Assembly (NCBI RefSeq): GCF_019977755.1
Contig: NZ_AP025144.1
Location: forward strand, 2,356,001-2,420,000
Source of the DNA: Vibrio penaeicida
Lineage (GTDB): Bacteria > Pseudomonadota > Gammaproteobacteria > Enterobacterales > Vibrionaceae
Direction: 5' to 3'
Length of the DNA stretch: 64,000 nucleotides
The translations under genes and the position numbers were made by a program. Shown here piece after piece: positions 54,787-63,294 of the stretch. The notes under the pieces are model-generated. The model searched no databases. It saw only the letters and a list, made by a program, of their open reading frames with translations, and was not told the DNA's origin. Each line of letters begins with the position of its first letter. Positions within the stretch are counted from its first letter, which is position 1.

Positions 54787-56022
54787 ATGCCAACACCTGT
54801 TGCGGTTATTACCGGACTGGGCGGGTTTACTTCGCTCGGAATAACCCTAGAAGAACATTTAGCAGGCCATCAGCAAGCCGAAACTGGGATTCGATATGAT
54901 GACACTTATCCCTATCCGCTTGGTGCTGTGCCCAATTTCAATCCACGCGATTTCATCAAAGATAAAAAGTCCATTCGCATGATGACTCCGCAAGTTAAGC
55001 TTGGTATATCAAGTGCGGCATTAGCTTTTAGCGATGCACAGCTGGATGCCAACCAACTTGCGCAATTTGAAGAAACCAGTGGTGTCATCTACGGCTCTTT
55101 TTTCTGCCAAGGATTTCAAAACAGCACACCGCCTTATCTTGCGAGCTTGAACGATGATCTTTCCATCAACTATGAATCGTTAGGTTTGGAGCATTATCGA
55201 CAATTCCCTCCCCTATGGATTTTACCTCGCCTACCTAATACGACTGGCGGGCAAGTGTCTATTCAATATGGGCTACGTGGAATGAGTTACAGCATTGTGA
55301 ATGGTCCGGCTGGAGCCGTCATGGCGGTAGGTGAAGCGATGGAAGCCATTCAAGATGAACGTGCTAGCCGTATCCTTGCTGGCGCTTCAGAATCAGAAGC
55401 CTCGCTCGACCATACTTTTAGGCTTGAACAAAAACACCCTGTCGCTAAAACGTTGAACGATGAAGGCATTATATCTGCGGAAGCTGGGGTAAGTTTTGTC
55501 ATTGAAAACGGTGACATTGCGAGTCAGCGTGGTCTCGAACATTATGGCGAAGTCACCGCTTATCAAAATAATTATTTACCCAAGCTTTTTAAGCAACCAA
55601 AACAAAGCACCATTGCTGCCATTGAAGCGAACTTCAGAAAGCTGTTACACAAAGCCAATACCCATTCATCAAACATCGATGCCATCCAACTGACTCTCTC
55701 TGGCATTCCAGAGCTAGACGAATGTGAAGCTCAAGCCGCATTTAATGTATTTGGTGGTGAAGTCCCGATTGTTTGCTCGAACGACTACACCGGATTTGCC
55801 TACGGTGCTGCCGGAGGTTGCTCGTTACTTTATGCCTGTTTGCAGTTAAAACACCAATACCTTGCTCCTGTTTTGAACACCGAACGTAAGCCGTTGAATA
55901 ATCGTCTAAATTACGTTTCTCATTTACGCAAAGATACATCGCTCAAACAGATCATTTGCCATCACATTGACTATCTCGGCAATGAAGTCAGCTTATTGAT
56001 AAACAAGGAGTCAGAATCATGA
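54787..56022 (+). CDS. Ketosynthase homologue without catalytic residues (chain-length-factor-like)
   Basis: A 411-residue protein with the thiolase/KAS fold (VAVITGLGGFTSLGITLEEHL, GGQVSIQYGLRGMSYSIVNG). At the Cys position the sequence is VNGPAGA, giving Pro174. The His motif NAHGTST is replaced by TLSGIPE, and the K..GH region reads CSNDYTGFAYGAAGG. All four catalytic residues are lost, while the frame is intact. This is the pattern of chain length factors that pair with an active ketosynthase, though those usually have Gln at the Cys site. ATGA overlap with the next gene. Confidence 0.82.
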   Translation: MPTPVAVITGLGGFTSLGITLEEHLAGHQQAETGIRYDDTYPYPLGAVPNFNPRDFIKDKKSIRMMTPQVKLGISSAALAFSDAQLDANQLAQFEETSGVIYGSFFCQGFQNSTPPYLASLNDDLSINYESLGLEHYRQFPPLWILPRLPNTTGGQVSIQYGLRGMSYSIVNGPAGAVMAVGEAMEAIQDERASRILAGASESEASLDHTFRLEQKHPVAKTLNDEGIISAEAGVSFVIENGDIASQRGLEHYGEVTAYQNNYLPKLFKQPKQSTIAAIEANFRKLLHKANTHSSNIDAIQLTLSGIPELDECEAQAAFNVFGGEVPIVCSNDYTGFAYGAAGGCSLLYACLQLKHQYLAPVLNTERKPLNNRLNYVSHLRKDTSLKQIICHHIDYLGNEVSLLINKESES

Positions 56023-57311
56023 AACGCGTGGTCGTAACCGGCATGGGAGCCGTCAGCGCATTTGGCGCAGGGTCGGAAAAATTATGGCAATCATTATTAG
56101 CTGGTAAGAATGGCGTCAGATCTATTAACCACCTGCCAGTTAGCGGTGATATCGTCTCTATTGCAGCCACGATGCCTTCAATGGAAAAGCACATTGCTGC
56201 GAACAAGAAATTAGCATCCATCTCCACGGCGGATCCATCCATTAAAAAATTCTTCCTTGCTATTGAAGAAGCCGTCATTCAATCGGGTATTGATTTCTCA
56301 GACCCGAACTATCAAGACACCGCTTGTATGATCGCTGACCGCCCCTATAGCGCGACAATGGATGTCGATATTTATTTACCCACTTTTGCAAAAGCCACCA
56401 GCAACGGTGAGGTCGATCTTGAAGCCTGGCTAAGAGAGCTCAGACAATGCCCTGCTCTTACGGCTCGAACGCAAGTCGATGATACCGACAGCATTAATCA
56501 TTTTACCTCACGCTATTACGACCTTACAGGTCCAAGCTTGAGCGTCGGGACCGCCTGCGCTTCCGGTAACAATGCCATTGGCGAAGCCTTTGAGAAAATT
56601 CGTCGTGGTCGAATGACATCTGCCATTGTTGGCGGAGCGTACGATTTCGACCTAAATGCCATGATCGGCTTCACTCGTATTGGCGCGCTCACGACCAATC
56701 CAGACACAGATACCGCTTGCCGGCCTTTCGACGCCGAACGAAGCGGTTTTGTTATGGGGGGTGGTTGTGGGGTGCTCATCCTAGAAGAGCTAGAGTCAGC
56801 ACAAAAACGAGGCGCGAACATTTTAGCGGAAGTGACTGGCTACGGTTCTTACACTGATGGGTATCGTGCTACAGACCCAGACCCGGAAGGAAGGGCGGCG
56901 TGCTGGACTCTAGCAGGCGCATTGGATACTGCTGGGCTAAAACCTGAGCAAATTGACTATATCAACGCTCACGGCACTTCTACCAAAATGAACGACAAAA
57001 CAGAAACCAATGCGATTAAAAAGGTGTTTGGTGAGCATGCTTATAATGTTCCTGTCTCTTCAACTAAATCCATGATTGGACACGGAATAATGGCAGCTGG
57101 CGCATTAGAGGCCATCGCGTGTATAAACGCCATGCGCGATGGCGTGATACATGGCACTCGTAACTACCAAACGCCCGACCCAGAACTTGATCTGGATTAT
57201 GTCGCGGAAGGTAAAAGAGAGCTGGAAGTTCGCCACGCGATGTCGAATAACTTCGGCTTTGGTGGCCAAAATGCCACGGTCATATTTTCTAAATTTGGAG
57301 AATCACAATGA
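56019..57311 (+). CDS. Beta-ketoacyl-ACP synthase 2 (FabF-like), complete active site
   Basis: A 430-residue KAS enzyme. Cys180 (SVGTACASGNNAIG), His318 (INAHGTST), Lys350 and His355 (TKSMIGHG) form a full catalytic set. CRPFDAERSGFVMGGGCGVLILEE and SNNFGFGGQNATVIF are typical KAS II features. It overlaps the preceding non-catalytic homologue and the following gene by 4 bases each, so the non-catalytic homologue may pair with this enzyme. Whether it extends early or late intermediates cannot be told. Confidence 0.88.
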   Translation: MKRVVVTGMGAVSAFGAGSEKLWQSLLAGKNGVRSINHLPVSGDIVSIAATMPSMEKHIAANKKLASISTADPSIKKFFLAIEEAVIQSGIDFSDPNYQDTACMIADRPYSATMDVDIYLPTFAKATSNGEVDLEAWLRELRQCPALTARTQVDDTDSINHFTSRYYDLTGPSLSVGTACASGNNAIGEAFEKIRRGRMTSAIVGGAYDFDLNAMIGFTRIGALTTNPDTDTACRPFDAERSGFVMGGGCGVLILEELESAQKRGANILAEVTGYGSYTDGYRATDPDPEGRAACWTLAGALDTAGLKPEQIDYINAHGTSTKMNDKTETNAIKKVFGEHAYNVPVSSTKSMIGHGIMAAGALEAIACINAMRDGVIHGTRNYQTPDPELDLDYVAEGKRELEVRHAMSNNFGFGGQNATVIFSKFGESQ

Positions 57312-58198
57312 CCTCTAGCCTGATACAAAATAACCTTGAATCTCAAGATTTTGAGAATCAAACACTGCGCAGCATTCTGAACATCAGTTTGACCGAACAT
57401 CGCTATTTGTATTCACACAAAATCAACGGAGAGGTAGTTATCCCAACGGTTTTCTTGCTGGAATACGCGGTTGCGCTGTTACAACAAAGCCCGTTTATTG
57501 AAGAATTTGAAAACGGGAAACTCGACATTCAAAGCTTCTCACTGTGTAACATCAAATCTAGGCGCTTTATCCAAGTTCAAGAGAACATCGATAACAAACT
57601 GTACATCGAATGGAGCAAGCAAGAAGACGTTTACAATTTATCGATTGGGTGCGACAAACTCTCTAAAGGCGGAAGTGTTATTCGAGCAGACGTACTCGCC
57701 CTCACTGCGACACTAGAATTCACGCGAGATAACGTTCCTACTCACAATAAACCGACTGATGTAGAGCCCATCGAGATATCGGTATTACATAACTTCCGTA
57801 AGAAGTCCGCCGCCATTATGGGTTCGCTGTTTGCCACAACGAATTTTTGCTACGAATGGTCCCCATCTGGATATTGCTTAGACGGTTACTCCGACCTTAA
57901 AGACAGCCTGCATTACTACCTTGGCAGCAGTGCCGATATCACCTTTGCAACGCCTGCTCATGGTGCCATTTCCGGCGTGCAGTACCTCGTCTTTTATTCT
58001 TACCTGACCAATCGACCTGCCTGGCCAGCCGATATTGAATCGATGAGATTTTATGGTCCTGTAAAAGAATCACTCCTCATTACACAAGTCTCCCGAGGAA
58101 AGGATGACGGTCACGTTAACGTTACGGTGTGGAATAGCTCAGACATGAGCCTGATTGTGGAATTCAAGAACTACCAATTGCAGGAGAAACGCAACTAA
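57308..58198 (+). CDS. Dehydratase-like protein A (double hotdog, PKS-DH type)
   Basis: A 296-residue protein. Near the start HKINGEVVIP (His37, Gly41, Pro46) matches the HxxxGxxxxP motif of dehydratase domains in polyketide synthases, followed by a hydrophobic helix (TVFLLEYAVALL). A clear second-half Asp motif is not seen. It may dehydrate 3-hydroxyacyl-ACP to the enoyl form, alone or with the next gene product. Similarity is by motif and length only. Confidence 0.55.
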   Translation: MTSSLIQNNLESQDFENQTLRSILNISLTEHRYLYSHKINGEVVIPTVFLLEYAVALLQQSPFIEEFENGKLDIQSFSLCNIKSRRFIQVQENIDNKLYIEWSKQEDVYNLSIGCDKLSKGGSVIRADVLALTATLEFTRDNVPTHNKPTDVEPIEISVLHNFRKKSAAIMGSLFATTNFCYEWSPSGYCLDGYSDLKDSLHYYLGSSADITFATPAHGAISGVQYLVFYSYLTNRPAWPADIESMRFYGPVKESLLITQVSRGKDDGHVNVTVWNSSDMSLIVEFKNYQLQEKRN

Positions 58199-59172
58199 TG
58201 ACGACTTCAACGCCTTTTTTCATTCATTGGGCAGATTCCATCCAAAAAACGGAAGATGGAGTACAACTCAACGTCACCATCGACCCCAATAAAATGGTGG
58301 CTTTAAAACACCATGTGTTTAATCACCTATGCCTATTTCCATTCGCGTATACAACAGAGCTGCTTGTACAAACAGCTGCGCACTGCGCCGAAGTTGACAA
58401 CCCTTTTCCGCTGCATATCGAAAAGGTGGAACAACTTCGCGGTATTGCGATTCCTTTCGGAAAGACTCAATCACTTACCGTGGATTGCTTCAGGAACAGC
58501 GTAGGAAAATTCGAACTCAGTTTAACGATGGACTTAACCAACAAAAACGGGAAAGTAATTCGTAAAGATTGTGTCGTCGCAACGGCTACCATTGACGTTC
58601 GAAGCCAGCATGTGATCGGCCATCAAAGCGATAAACCAAAAGCTCTAAATCCACTGAAATTGCCTCAATCGCTTTACTACCAAACATTCCACCCAACTCA
58701 TGGACCATTGTTTCAAACGATAACGGGGGATATCTATCTAGACGATAAGCTGGAAGGTATTGCAGGAAAGTTCAATTTGGCGCAGTTGGAAAACTGGCAA
58801 TCCATCCAGCCCGGTCTGCGATTCTGGCTGTCGCCTTTAGCTTTCGATTCTGTTTTACAGCTCTCCGTTCTTAATTGCATCCAAATTGAAAGCACAACCA
58901 AACCTCAATTCCACGCCAAACTCCCAGTGCGAATGGAAGATGCGTATTTCCCAGCGCCTTTCTCTGCCGACACAGACTACACGATGCGTGGCTTTATTAA
59001 TCACATCGATGACAAAGACCAGCAATCGCGATTTTGCGTAACAAAAGAGAATGGCGAGCACGTTGCTTGGCTCTCAAGTGTGACACTGCGCCGCGCTCCT
59101 CATAAACATTTTGAAGCTCGTAACCTCCTAGAAGATTTCAAGCAATATCGACATGAAGAGGTAATCTTGTGA
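58198..59172 (+). CDS. Dehydratase-like protein B (double hotdog, PKS-DH type)
   Basis: A 324-residue protein resembling a stand-alone PKS dehydratase domain. HVFNHLCLFP (His39, Pro48) is an HxxxGxxxxP motif with Gly replaced by His; the second half shows SLYYQTFHPTHGPLFQTI, the usual conserved patch at the start of the second hotdog, and AFDSVLQL with the DxxxQ motif (Asp217, Gln221). So both catalytic residues, His39 and Asp217, seem to be present. Its start overlaps the stop of protein A by one base (TAATG). Confidence 0.65.
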   Translation: MTTSTPFFIHWADSIQKTEDGVQLNVTIDPNKMVALKHHVFNHLCLFPFAYTTELLVQTAAHCAEVDNPFPLHIEKVEQLRGIAIPFGKTQSLTVDCFRNSVGKFELSLTMDLTNKNGKVIRKDCVVATATIDVRSQHVIGHQSDKPKALNPLKLPQSLYYQTFHPTHGPLFQTITGDIYLDDKLEGIAGKFNLAQLENWQSIQPGLRFWLSPLAFDSVLQLSVLNCIQIESTTKPQFHAKLPVRMEDAYFPAPFSADTDYTMRGFINHIDDKDQQSRFCVTKENGEHVAWLSSVTLRRAPHKHFEARNLLEDFKQYRHEEVIL

Positions 59173-59975
59173 AGTACACCACCCCCGAATTTGAGCTTAG
59201 CTATGCAGTCAAAGGTAACCAGAATGCACAAAGTACGCTGGTTTTCCTAAATGGTATTTTTCACGGGGAACCATCTTGGATCAAACAGAGTCGTTTTCCT
59301 TTTTTTAAGAAAGAGCACAAGCAAGTGTTTATAGATTACCCGGGATGCGGTGAGTCGCGCGTATTTGCAGAATTCTCATACGATCAATTGTGCGATGCAA
59401 TCGCAGGGTTACTTAAAGAGTTACAACTGCCGAACATCACGTTAGTCGGATATTCATTTGGCGGAATATTGTCACTGGAATTGGCGAAACGAAATCCACA
59501 CCTTATTAGCCAATTGGTCATGGTGAACTCGGCAATCGACATATCGATGAAAGGTAAAAAAATGATGGCAAGCGTTAAGCACATGCTGGAAACCGATGTG
59601 CCGCTCGCCACCATATTCCAAGGGACATACTCTTGGTTTTTTAGCGACGATTACTTGGAACAATTAGAGGACTTTCAAACGCTAGTTGTCCAGCGATATG
59701 TCGAATACAACCACAACAGGCACTCGGTCATTGCTTTTTTAAACGCGATCGGTGATCGCTCGAATGTCGAGCCACTGCCACTAACAATACCCGCATTATT
59801 GGTAGGAACTGAGGGCGATTTTATTTGCCCACCCAAGCTACAAAAAGCGCTCATCGATTCGAATTCTACGTTCGAGTGGGCTTGCCTACCGCTAGACACA
59901 CATGCCGCGAATATCGAGGCGCACTCGATCGTAAACCAAACCATTCGCGCGTTTCTGGAGTCCCAATATGATTAA
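59169..59975 (+). CDS. Alpha/beta hydrolase (possible thioesterase)
   Basis: A 268-residue alpha/beta hydrolase. Nucleophile Ser96 is in VGYSFGGIL, the acid is probably the Asp in GTEGDFICPP and the base the His in LDTHAANIE. It starts at GTG 59169, overlapping the previous stop by 4 bases, with GAAGAGG upstream. In an acyl-chain operon such a protein would release the product from the carrier or edit stalled chains. It could also act on a later intermediate. Confidence 0.82.
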   Translation: MKYTTPEFELSYAVKGNQNAQSTLVFLNGIFHGEPSWIKQSRFPFFKKEHKQVFIDYPGCGESRVFAEFSYDQLCDAIAGLLKELQLPNITLVGYSFGGILSLELAKRNPHLISQLVMVNSAIDISMKGKKMMASVKHMLETDVPLATIFQGTYSWFFSDDYLEQLEDFQTLVVQRYVEYNHNRHSVIAFLNAIGDRSNVEPLPLTIPALLVGTEGDFICPPKLQKALIDSNSTFEWACLPLDTHAANIEAHSIVNQTIRAFLESQYD

Positions 59976-60426
59976 TCCATTTTGTTTGTACGTCACTAAT
60001 GCTGAGCAGCAATTACAAAGGTTTCCTATCTCAGCCGAACAAGATCTACCCGATGAAATAGGTAAAACGCTAACCGAAACAAAACAGCCGATAGTATTGA
60101 GCCACCAAGGAAAAAGCGACGCATATGCGTTGAATGAGTTGTTCCAAATTTTCCACAAGCTCTATCGCCCTTTAATGCGAAAACGCGGTTGCCAAGTATG
60201 GGTTCATTGGGAACAGAGCGAAAACACCATCATTCAAAAAGGTGCTCAAACGCTCTGCCAAATTGCAGCGATGGAGCTTACAGGAAAGAAAGTTCGAATC
60301 AACTTCATCAGTAGCGACAAGGCAATGGACACAAACACCTATTTTCAATTACTTGAACTTAAAGGCTGCGAATACCTAACCGCGCAGTCTGTGCAATGGA
60401 ATGTTGAAAACGATCAATTATTGTAG
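59968..60426 (+). CDS. Unrecognised 152-residue protein, reductase-like in its second half
   Basis: The N-terminal half has no known motif. In the second half, IIQKGAQTLCQIAAMELTGKKVRINFIS resembles the helix-strand segment after the YxxxK motif of SDR reductases (A..LA.EL..kgIRVN.I). The nucleotide-binding TGxxxGxG and the catalytic Tyr-Lys are absent. It could be a degenerate partner of the next gene, a complete SDR. It overlaps the hydrolase gene by 8 bases. I do not assign a function. Confidence 0.55.
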   Translation: MINPFCLYVTNAEQQLQRFPISAEQDLPDEIGKTLTETKQPIVLSHQGKSDAYALNELFQIFHKLYRPLMRKRGCQVWVHWEQSENTIIQKGAQTLCQIAAMELTGKKVRINFISSDKAMDTNTYFQLLELKGCEYLTAQSVQWNVENDQLL

Positions 60427-60441
60427 GATTAAGGACATAAA

Positions 60442-61179
60442 ATGAAAACGGTATTAATTACAGGCGCAGGGCAAGGGATCGGAATGGCCATCGCGCAGCA
60501 GTTTTCTCAATGTGATTACGCGGTATACCTAAATGTCAGAACGCTGACACCAGAAATAGAATCGCGAATTGCTTCACTGCAAGCCGATGGCGCTGTTGTT
60601 CTTCCCATTATTTTTGATATCAATAACGAAGTGCAAACACTGAAGGCTCTTGGATCAATAGATAAACTCGATGTTCTGGTGAATAACGCTGGAATACTTC
60701 GAGATAACCTCATCCCCCAAACATCAATGGAAGACTGGCAATCGGTACTTCAAACCAATTTCTATTCTGCTCAAGACATGTTTACGCGATGCATCCCATT
60801 ACTTAAAAAATCGGATGCGCCTTGCGTTATCAATATGGCTAGCATCTCCGGTGTACGACCAAGAGCGGGTCAAGGTGCTTACGCCGTTGCTAAGGCAATG
60901 TTGATTGAATGGACAAAGCAACTTGCCAGTACTCCACCCACCGATCTCCAATCCTTAACAACTTATGCGATTTCCCCAGGGCCGGTCGCCACAGAGATGA
61001 TAAAAAAGGCACCTTGGTATAAACAACCAGGCGCATTTGATCGCATTCCACTAAAGCGGTTTGCTCAACCCAATGAAGTCGCTGAATTGGCCGTTAGCCT
61101 TGCAAGATATCAGCGACTGAGTAACGGTCAGAATATCGTCTTAGATGGTGGATTTACTCAAACGACCAAAACTGCATAG
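60442..61179 (+). CDS. 3-oxoacyl-ACP reductase (FabG-like SDR)
   Basis: A 245-residue ketoreductase with NADP-binding TGAGQGIG (residues 7-14), NNAGILRD, and catalytic Ser134/136, Tyr147 and Lys151 (GAYAVAKAM). Arg33 after the second strand (LNVRT) suits NADPH. It would reduce the beta-keto group after each extension, giving the substrate for the dehydratase-like proteins. It has the standard FabG length and C-terminal GQNIVLDGGF. Confidence 0.88.
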   Translation: MKTVLITGAGQGIGMAIAQQFSQCDYAVYLNVRTLTPEIESRIASLQADGAVVLPIIFDINNEVQTLKALGSIDKLDVLVNNAGILRDNLIPQTSMEDWQSVLQTNFYSAQDMFTRCIPLLKKSDAPCVINMASISGVRPRAGQGAYAVAKAMLIEWTKQLASTPPTDLQSLTTYAISPGPVATEMIKKAPWYKQPGAFDRIPLKRFAQPNEVAELAVSLARYQRLSNGQNIVLDGGFTQTTKTA

Positions 61180-61181
61180 CC

Positions 61182-61931
61182 ATGGGGTCAAACACTCACC
61201 ATATGGCAACGCCACAGCCAAACTCTGTCGACGTTTGGTTGTGGATTCCTTGCAAAAATTGGACACTATCAAAACTTAATGACCTGTCAAAGTCTGAGCG
61301 CACGCAATTTCAATTGAAGCCAGAAATAGCCCGGTGGCAATTCGCTGCCAGTAAGTTATTTCAGCGCCATGTACTAAGCATGTATATCAATAGAGAGCCG
61401 AGCCAACATGTTGTCTTGAAGAAAACATTCGGAAAGCCTTACTTGGATAAGGAATCTCTACAATTTAATACGTCGCACAGCCAAGGTGTAATAGTGGTTG
61501 CCGTTACGTCTAAAACTGAAATAGGTCTCGATATTGCTGTTCACAACCATGCATCTAAATGGAAACGAAGAGCTAGGAGTGTTTTACACGAAAACGAAGT
61601 TGTTGAGAATGCCACGCAGTTTTACCATTTGTGGGCACTAAAAGAGTCACTGTTAAAAGCAACTGGCGAAGGGCTAATTCATGGCTGTCGTCACTTGTGC
61701 CTTAACTCTGACGACCTAAATACAGATGGCTTAATAGGTACAGATGGTTTAAGTACAGACGGTTTAAATACAGATAGTATCAACAACGACTCACTCATTA
61801 CCTATACCAAGCAGACTCAGCAATGGTGGAGTTATTTGATCCGGTCGCCTATTCGCCATGCGAGTTTAGCAGTATCGAGCAACACTCAGTTAAACGATGT
61901 CAGAATCATGAGCTTCATTCCTCAATCGTGA
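61182..61931 (+). CDS. 4'-phosphopantetheinyl transferase (Sfp/HetI-type)
   Basis: A 249-residue enzyme that loads the phosphopantetheine arm on Ser35 of the operon carrier protein. FGKPYL, NTSHSQGVIVVAV, IGLDIA (Asp117) and FYHLWALKESLLKATGEGL (W..KE...KA) are the hallmarks; at the usual Glu after GIDI the residue is Ala119. Residues about 175-205 are a low-complexity repeat of (N/S)TDGL units. A second ATG (61203) could be the start. It ends the operon before the terminator. Confidence 0.85.
   Translation: MGSNTHHMATPQPNSVDVWLWIPCKNWTLSKLNDLSKSERTQFQLKPEIARWQFAASKLFQRHVLSMYINREPSQHVVLKKTFGKPYLDKESLQFNTSHSQGVIVVAVTSKTEIGLDIAVHNHASKWKRRARSVLHENEVVENATQFYHLWALKESLLKATGEGLIHGCRHLCLNSDDLNTDGLIGTDGLSTDGLNTDSINNDSLITYTKQTQQWWSYLIRSPIRHASLAVSSNTQLNDVRIMSFIPQS
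61718..61779 (+). repeat. Short tandem repeat inside the phosphopantetheinyl transferase gene
   Basis: Three to four units of the type TACAGATGGTTTAAG (15-18 bases each) encode the (N/S)TDGL repeats. All steps are multiples of three, so changes in copy number keep the frame. Confidence 0.7.
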
Positions 61932-61967
61932 TATCGAATAATCACAGCAGCAAGTCGTCTCATTCCT

Positions 61968-62004
61968 AATGAGCTCTCCATTCCCTTTGGTGGGCTCATT
62001 TTTC
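61968..62004 (+). terminator. Terminator of the fatty-acid/polyketide-like operon
   Basis: AATGAGC pairs with GCTCATT, with an inner CCA/TGG pair, followed by TTTC; about 40 bases after the transferase stop. Confidence 0.7.
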
Positions 62005-62067
62005 TTGCTCATCTAAAGGCATATTTGATAGTGTTCATTATCATTTAGAAAGAAGAAACAAGAAGAT

Positions 62068-62538
62068 ATGGAAATCAAAATCGATAAATTAGACGGCAAG
62101 GAAATCGTCGCTCTTCTCAATGAGCACTTAGATGATATGTACGCAACGTCTCCTCCAGAAAGTGTCCACGCCTTAGATCTAGTCGCATTAAAAAAACCCG
62201 AGATTACGTTTTGGTCGGCATGGGACAACGGCGAACTTCTTGGCTGTGCAGCCTTAAAACAACTTGATTCATCCCATGCGGAATTGAAGTCTATGCGTAC
62301 CGCTAAAACAGCTCGAAATCAAGGTGTAGCTTCAAACTTATTACAACATTTGCTTTCTGTGGCAGAAGACCGAAAATACGAAAAGATCAGTTTGGAAACA
62401 GGCTCTATGGATTTTTTTAAACCCGCCCGAACCCTGTATGAGAAGAATGGATTTGTCTACTGCGCACCTTTTGCTGATTACCAGCCAGATCCAAACAGCG
62501 AATTCATGACGAAAGATTTGCTGCAAAAACCCTCTTGA
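62068..62538 (+). CDS. GNAT-family N-acetyltransferase
   Basis: A 156-residue acetyltransferase with the acetyl-CoA site in LKSMRTAKTARNQGVASNLLQHLLSVAEDRKYEKISLETG and a C-terminal FKPARTLYEKNGFVYCAPFADYQPDPNSEFM, similar to the PhnO/YsnE-like group. The substrate is unknown. It has a separate promoter region after the terminator at 61968, so it is probably not part of the acyl-chain operon. Confidence 0.85.
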   Translation: MEIKIDKLDGKEIVALLNEHLDDMYATSPPESVHALDLVALKKPEITFWSAWDNGELLGCAALKQLDSSHAELKSMRTAKTARNQGVASNLLQHLLSVAEDRKYEKISLETGSMDFFKPARTLYEKNGFVYCAPFADYQPDPNSEFMTKDLLQKPS

Positions 62539-62562
62539 TAGCTTACCCCCTAAGGAATACTT

Positions 62563-63294
62563 ATGAACAAGGTTGTGATCGTTACAGGTGGAAGCCGTGG
62601 TATCGGAAGAGCTACCTCTCTCCTATTGGCTTCAAAAGGCTATCGGGTATGTGTTAATTATCGAACGCGCCAAGATGAAGCTATCGAAACAGTTAAGCTG
62701 ATTGAAAAGGAGGGAGGCAAGGCGATTGCTGTTGCTGCTGATGTCTCCGTTGAAGCCGACGTTATTCGCTTGTTTGATACTGCAGAAAAAGAGTTCGGAA
62801 CGCTCACTCACTTAGTCAACAACGCCGGAATCCTATTCACCCAGTCCCGCCTAGTGGATATGGATCTTGAACGCTTTAACAAAGTAATGGCAGCCAACGC
62901 CACCAGCTGCTTCTTATGTTGTAGAGAAGCGGTGAAACGCATGATTGGAGGTGGTGCTATTGTTAATGTCTCTTCCGCGGCATCAAGGCTGGGAGCCCCG
63001 TTTGAGTATGTGGATTATGCCGCCTCTAAGGGCGCGGTCGATTCGTTAACCAAAGGGCTTTCTTTAGAGGTTGCGGCTCAGAATATCCGCGTTAACGCCG
63101 TTCGTCCTGGGCTCATTCACACAGAGATTCATGCCGATGGTGGTGAACCCGGTCGCGTTGATCGTCTCGCTTCTTCTTTGCCTTTACAAAGAGGTGGTAC
63201 GCCAGAAGAAGTGGCCAATGCAATTGCATGGTTACTGTCTGATGAGGCTTCTTATGTTACTGGCTCATTTACAGAAATTGCTGGTGGGCGATGA
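62563..63294 (+). CDS. SDR-family oxidoreductase
   Basis: A 243-residue short-chain dehydrogenase: NADP-binding TGGSRGIGRA (residues 7-16), NNAGILFTQ, catalytic Ser and YAASK in NVSSAASRLGAPFEYVDYAASKGAV, and the end pattern SYVTGSFTEIAGG. Arg37 in VNYRTRQDEA favours NADPH. Similar enzymes include glucose-1-dehydrogenase-like and FabG-like proteins; no substrate can be assigned. It follows the acetyltransferase by 24 bases, probably in one transcript. Confidence 0.85.
   Translation: MNKVVIVTGGSRGIGRATSLLLASKGYRVCVNYRTRQDEAIETVKLIEKEGGKAIAVAADVSVEADVIRLFDTAEKEFGTLTHLVNNAGILFTQSRLVDMDLERFNKVMAANATSCFLCCREAVKRMIGGGAIVNVSSAASRLGAPFEYVDYAASKGAVDSLTKGLSLEVAAQNIRVNAVRPGLIHTEIHADGGEPGRVDRLASSLPLQRGGTPEEVANAIAWLLSDEASYVTGSFTEIAGGR

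Noticed and set aside
53460..57311. Polyunsaturated fatty acid (Pfa) synthase
   Set aside because: Pfa synthases are giant multidomain proteins with tandem ACPs; here every activity is separate and only one ACP exists.
53087..61931. Classical aryl polyene cluster or andrimid-like cluster
   Set aside because: There is no aromatic precursor ligase, ammonia lyase, acyltransferase, MMPL exporter, LolA-like protein or transglutaminase homologue, so neither label fits as it stands.
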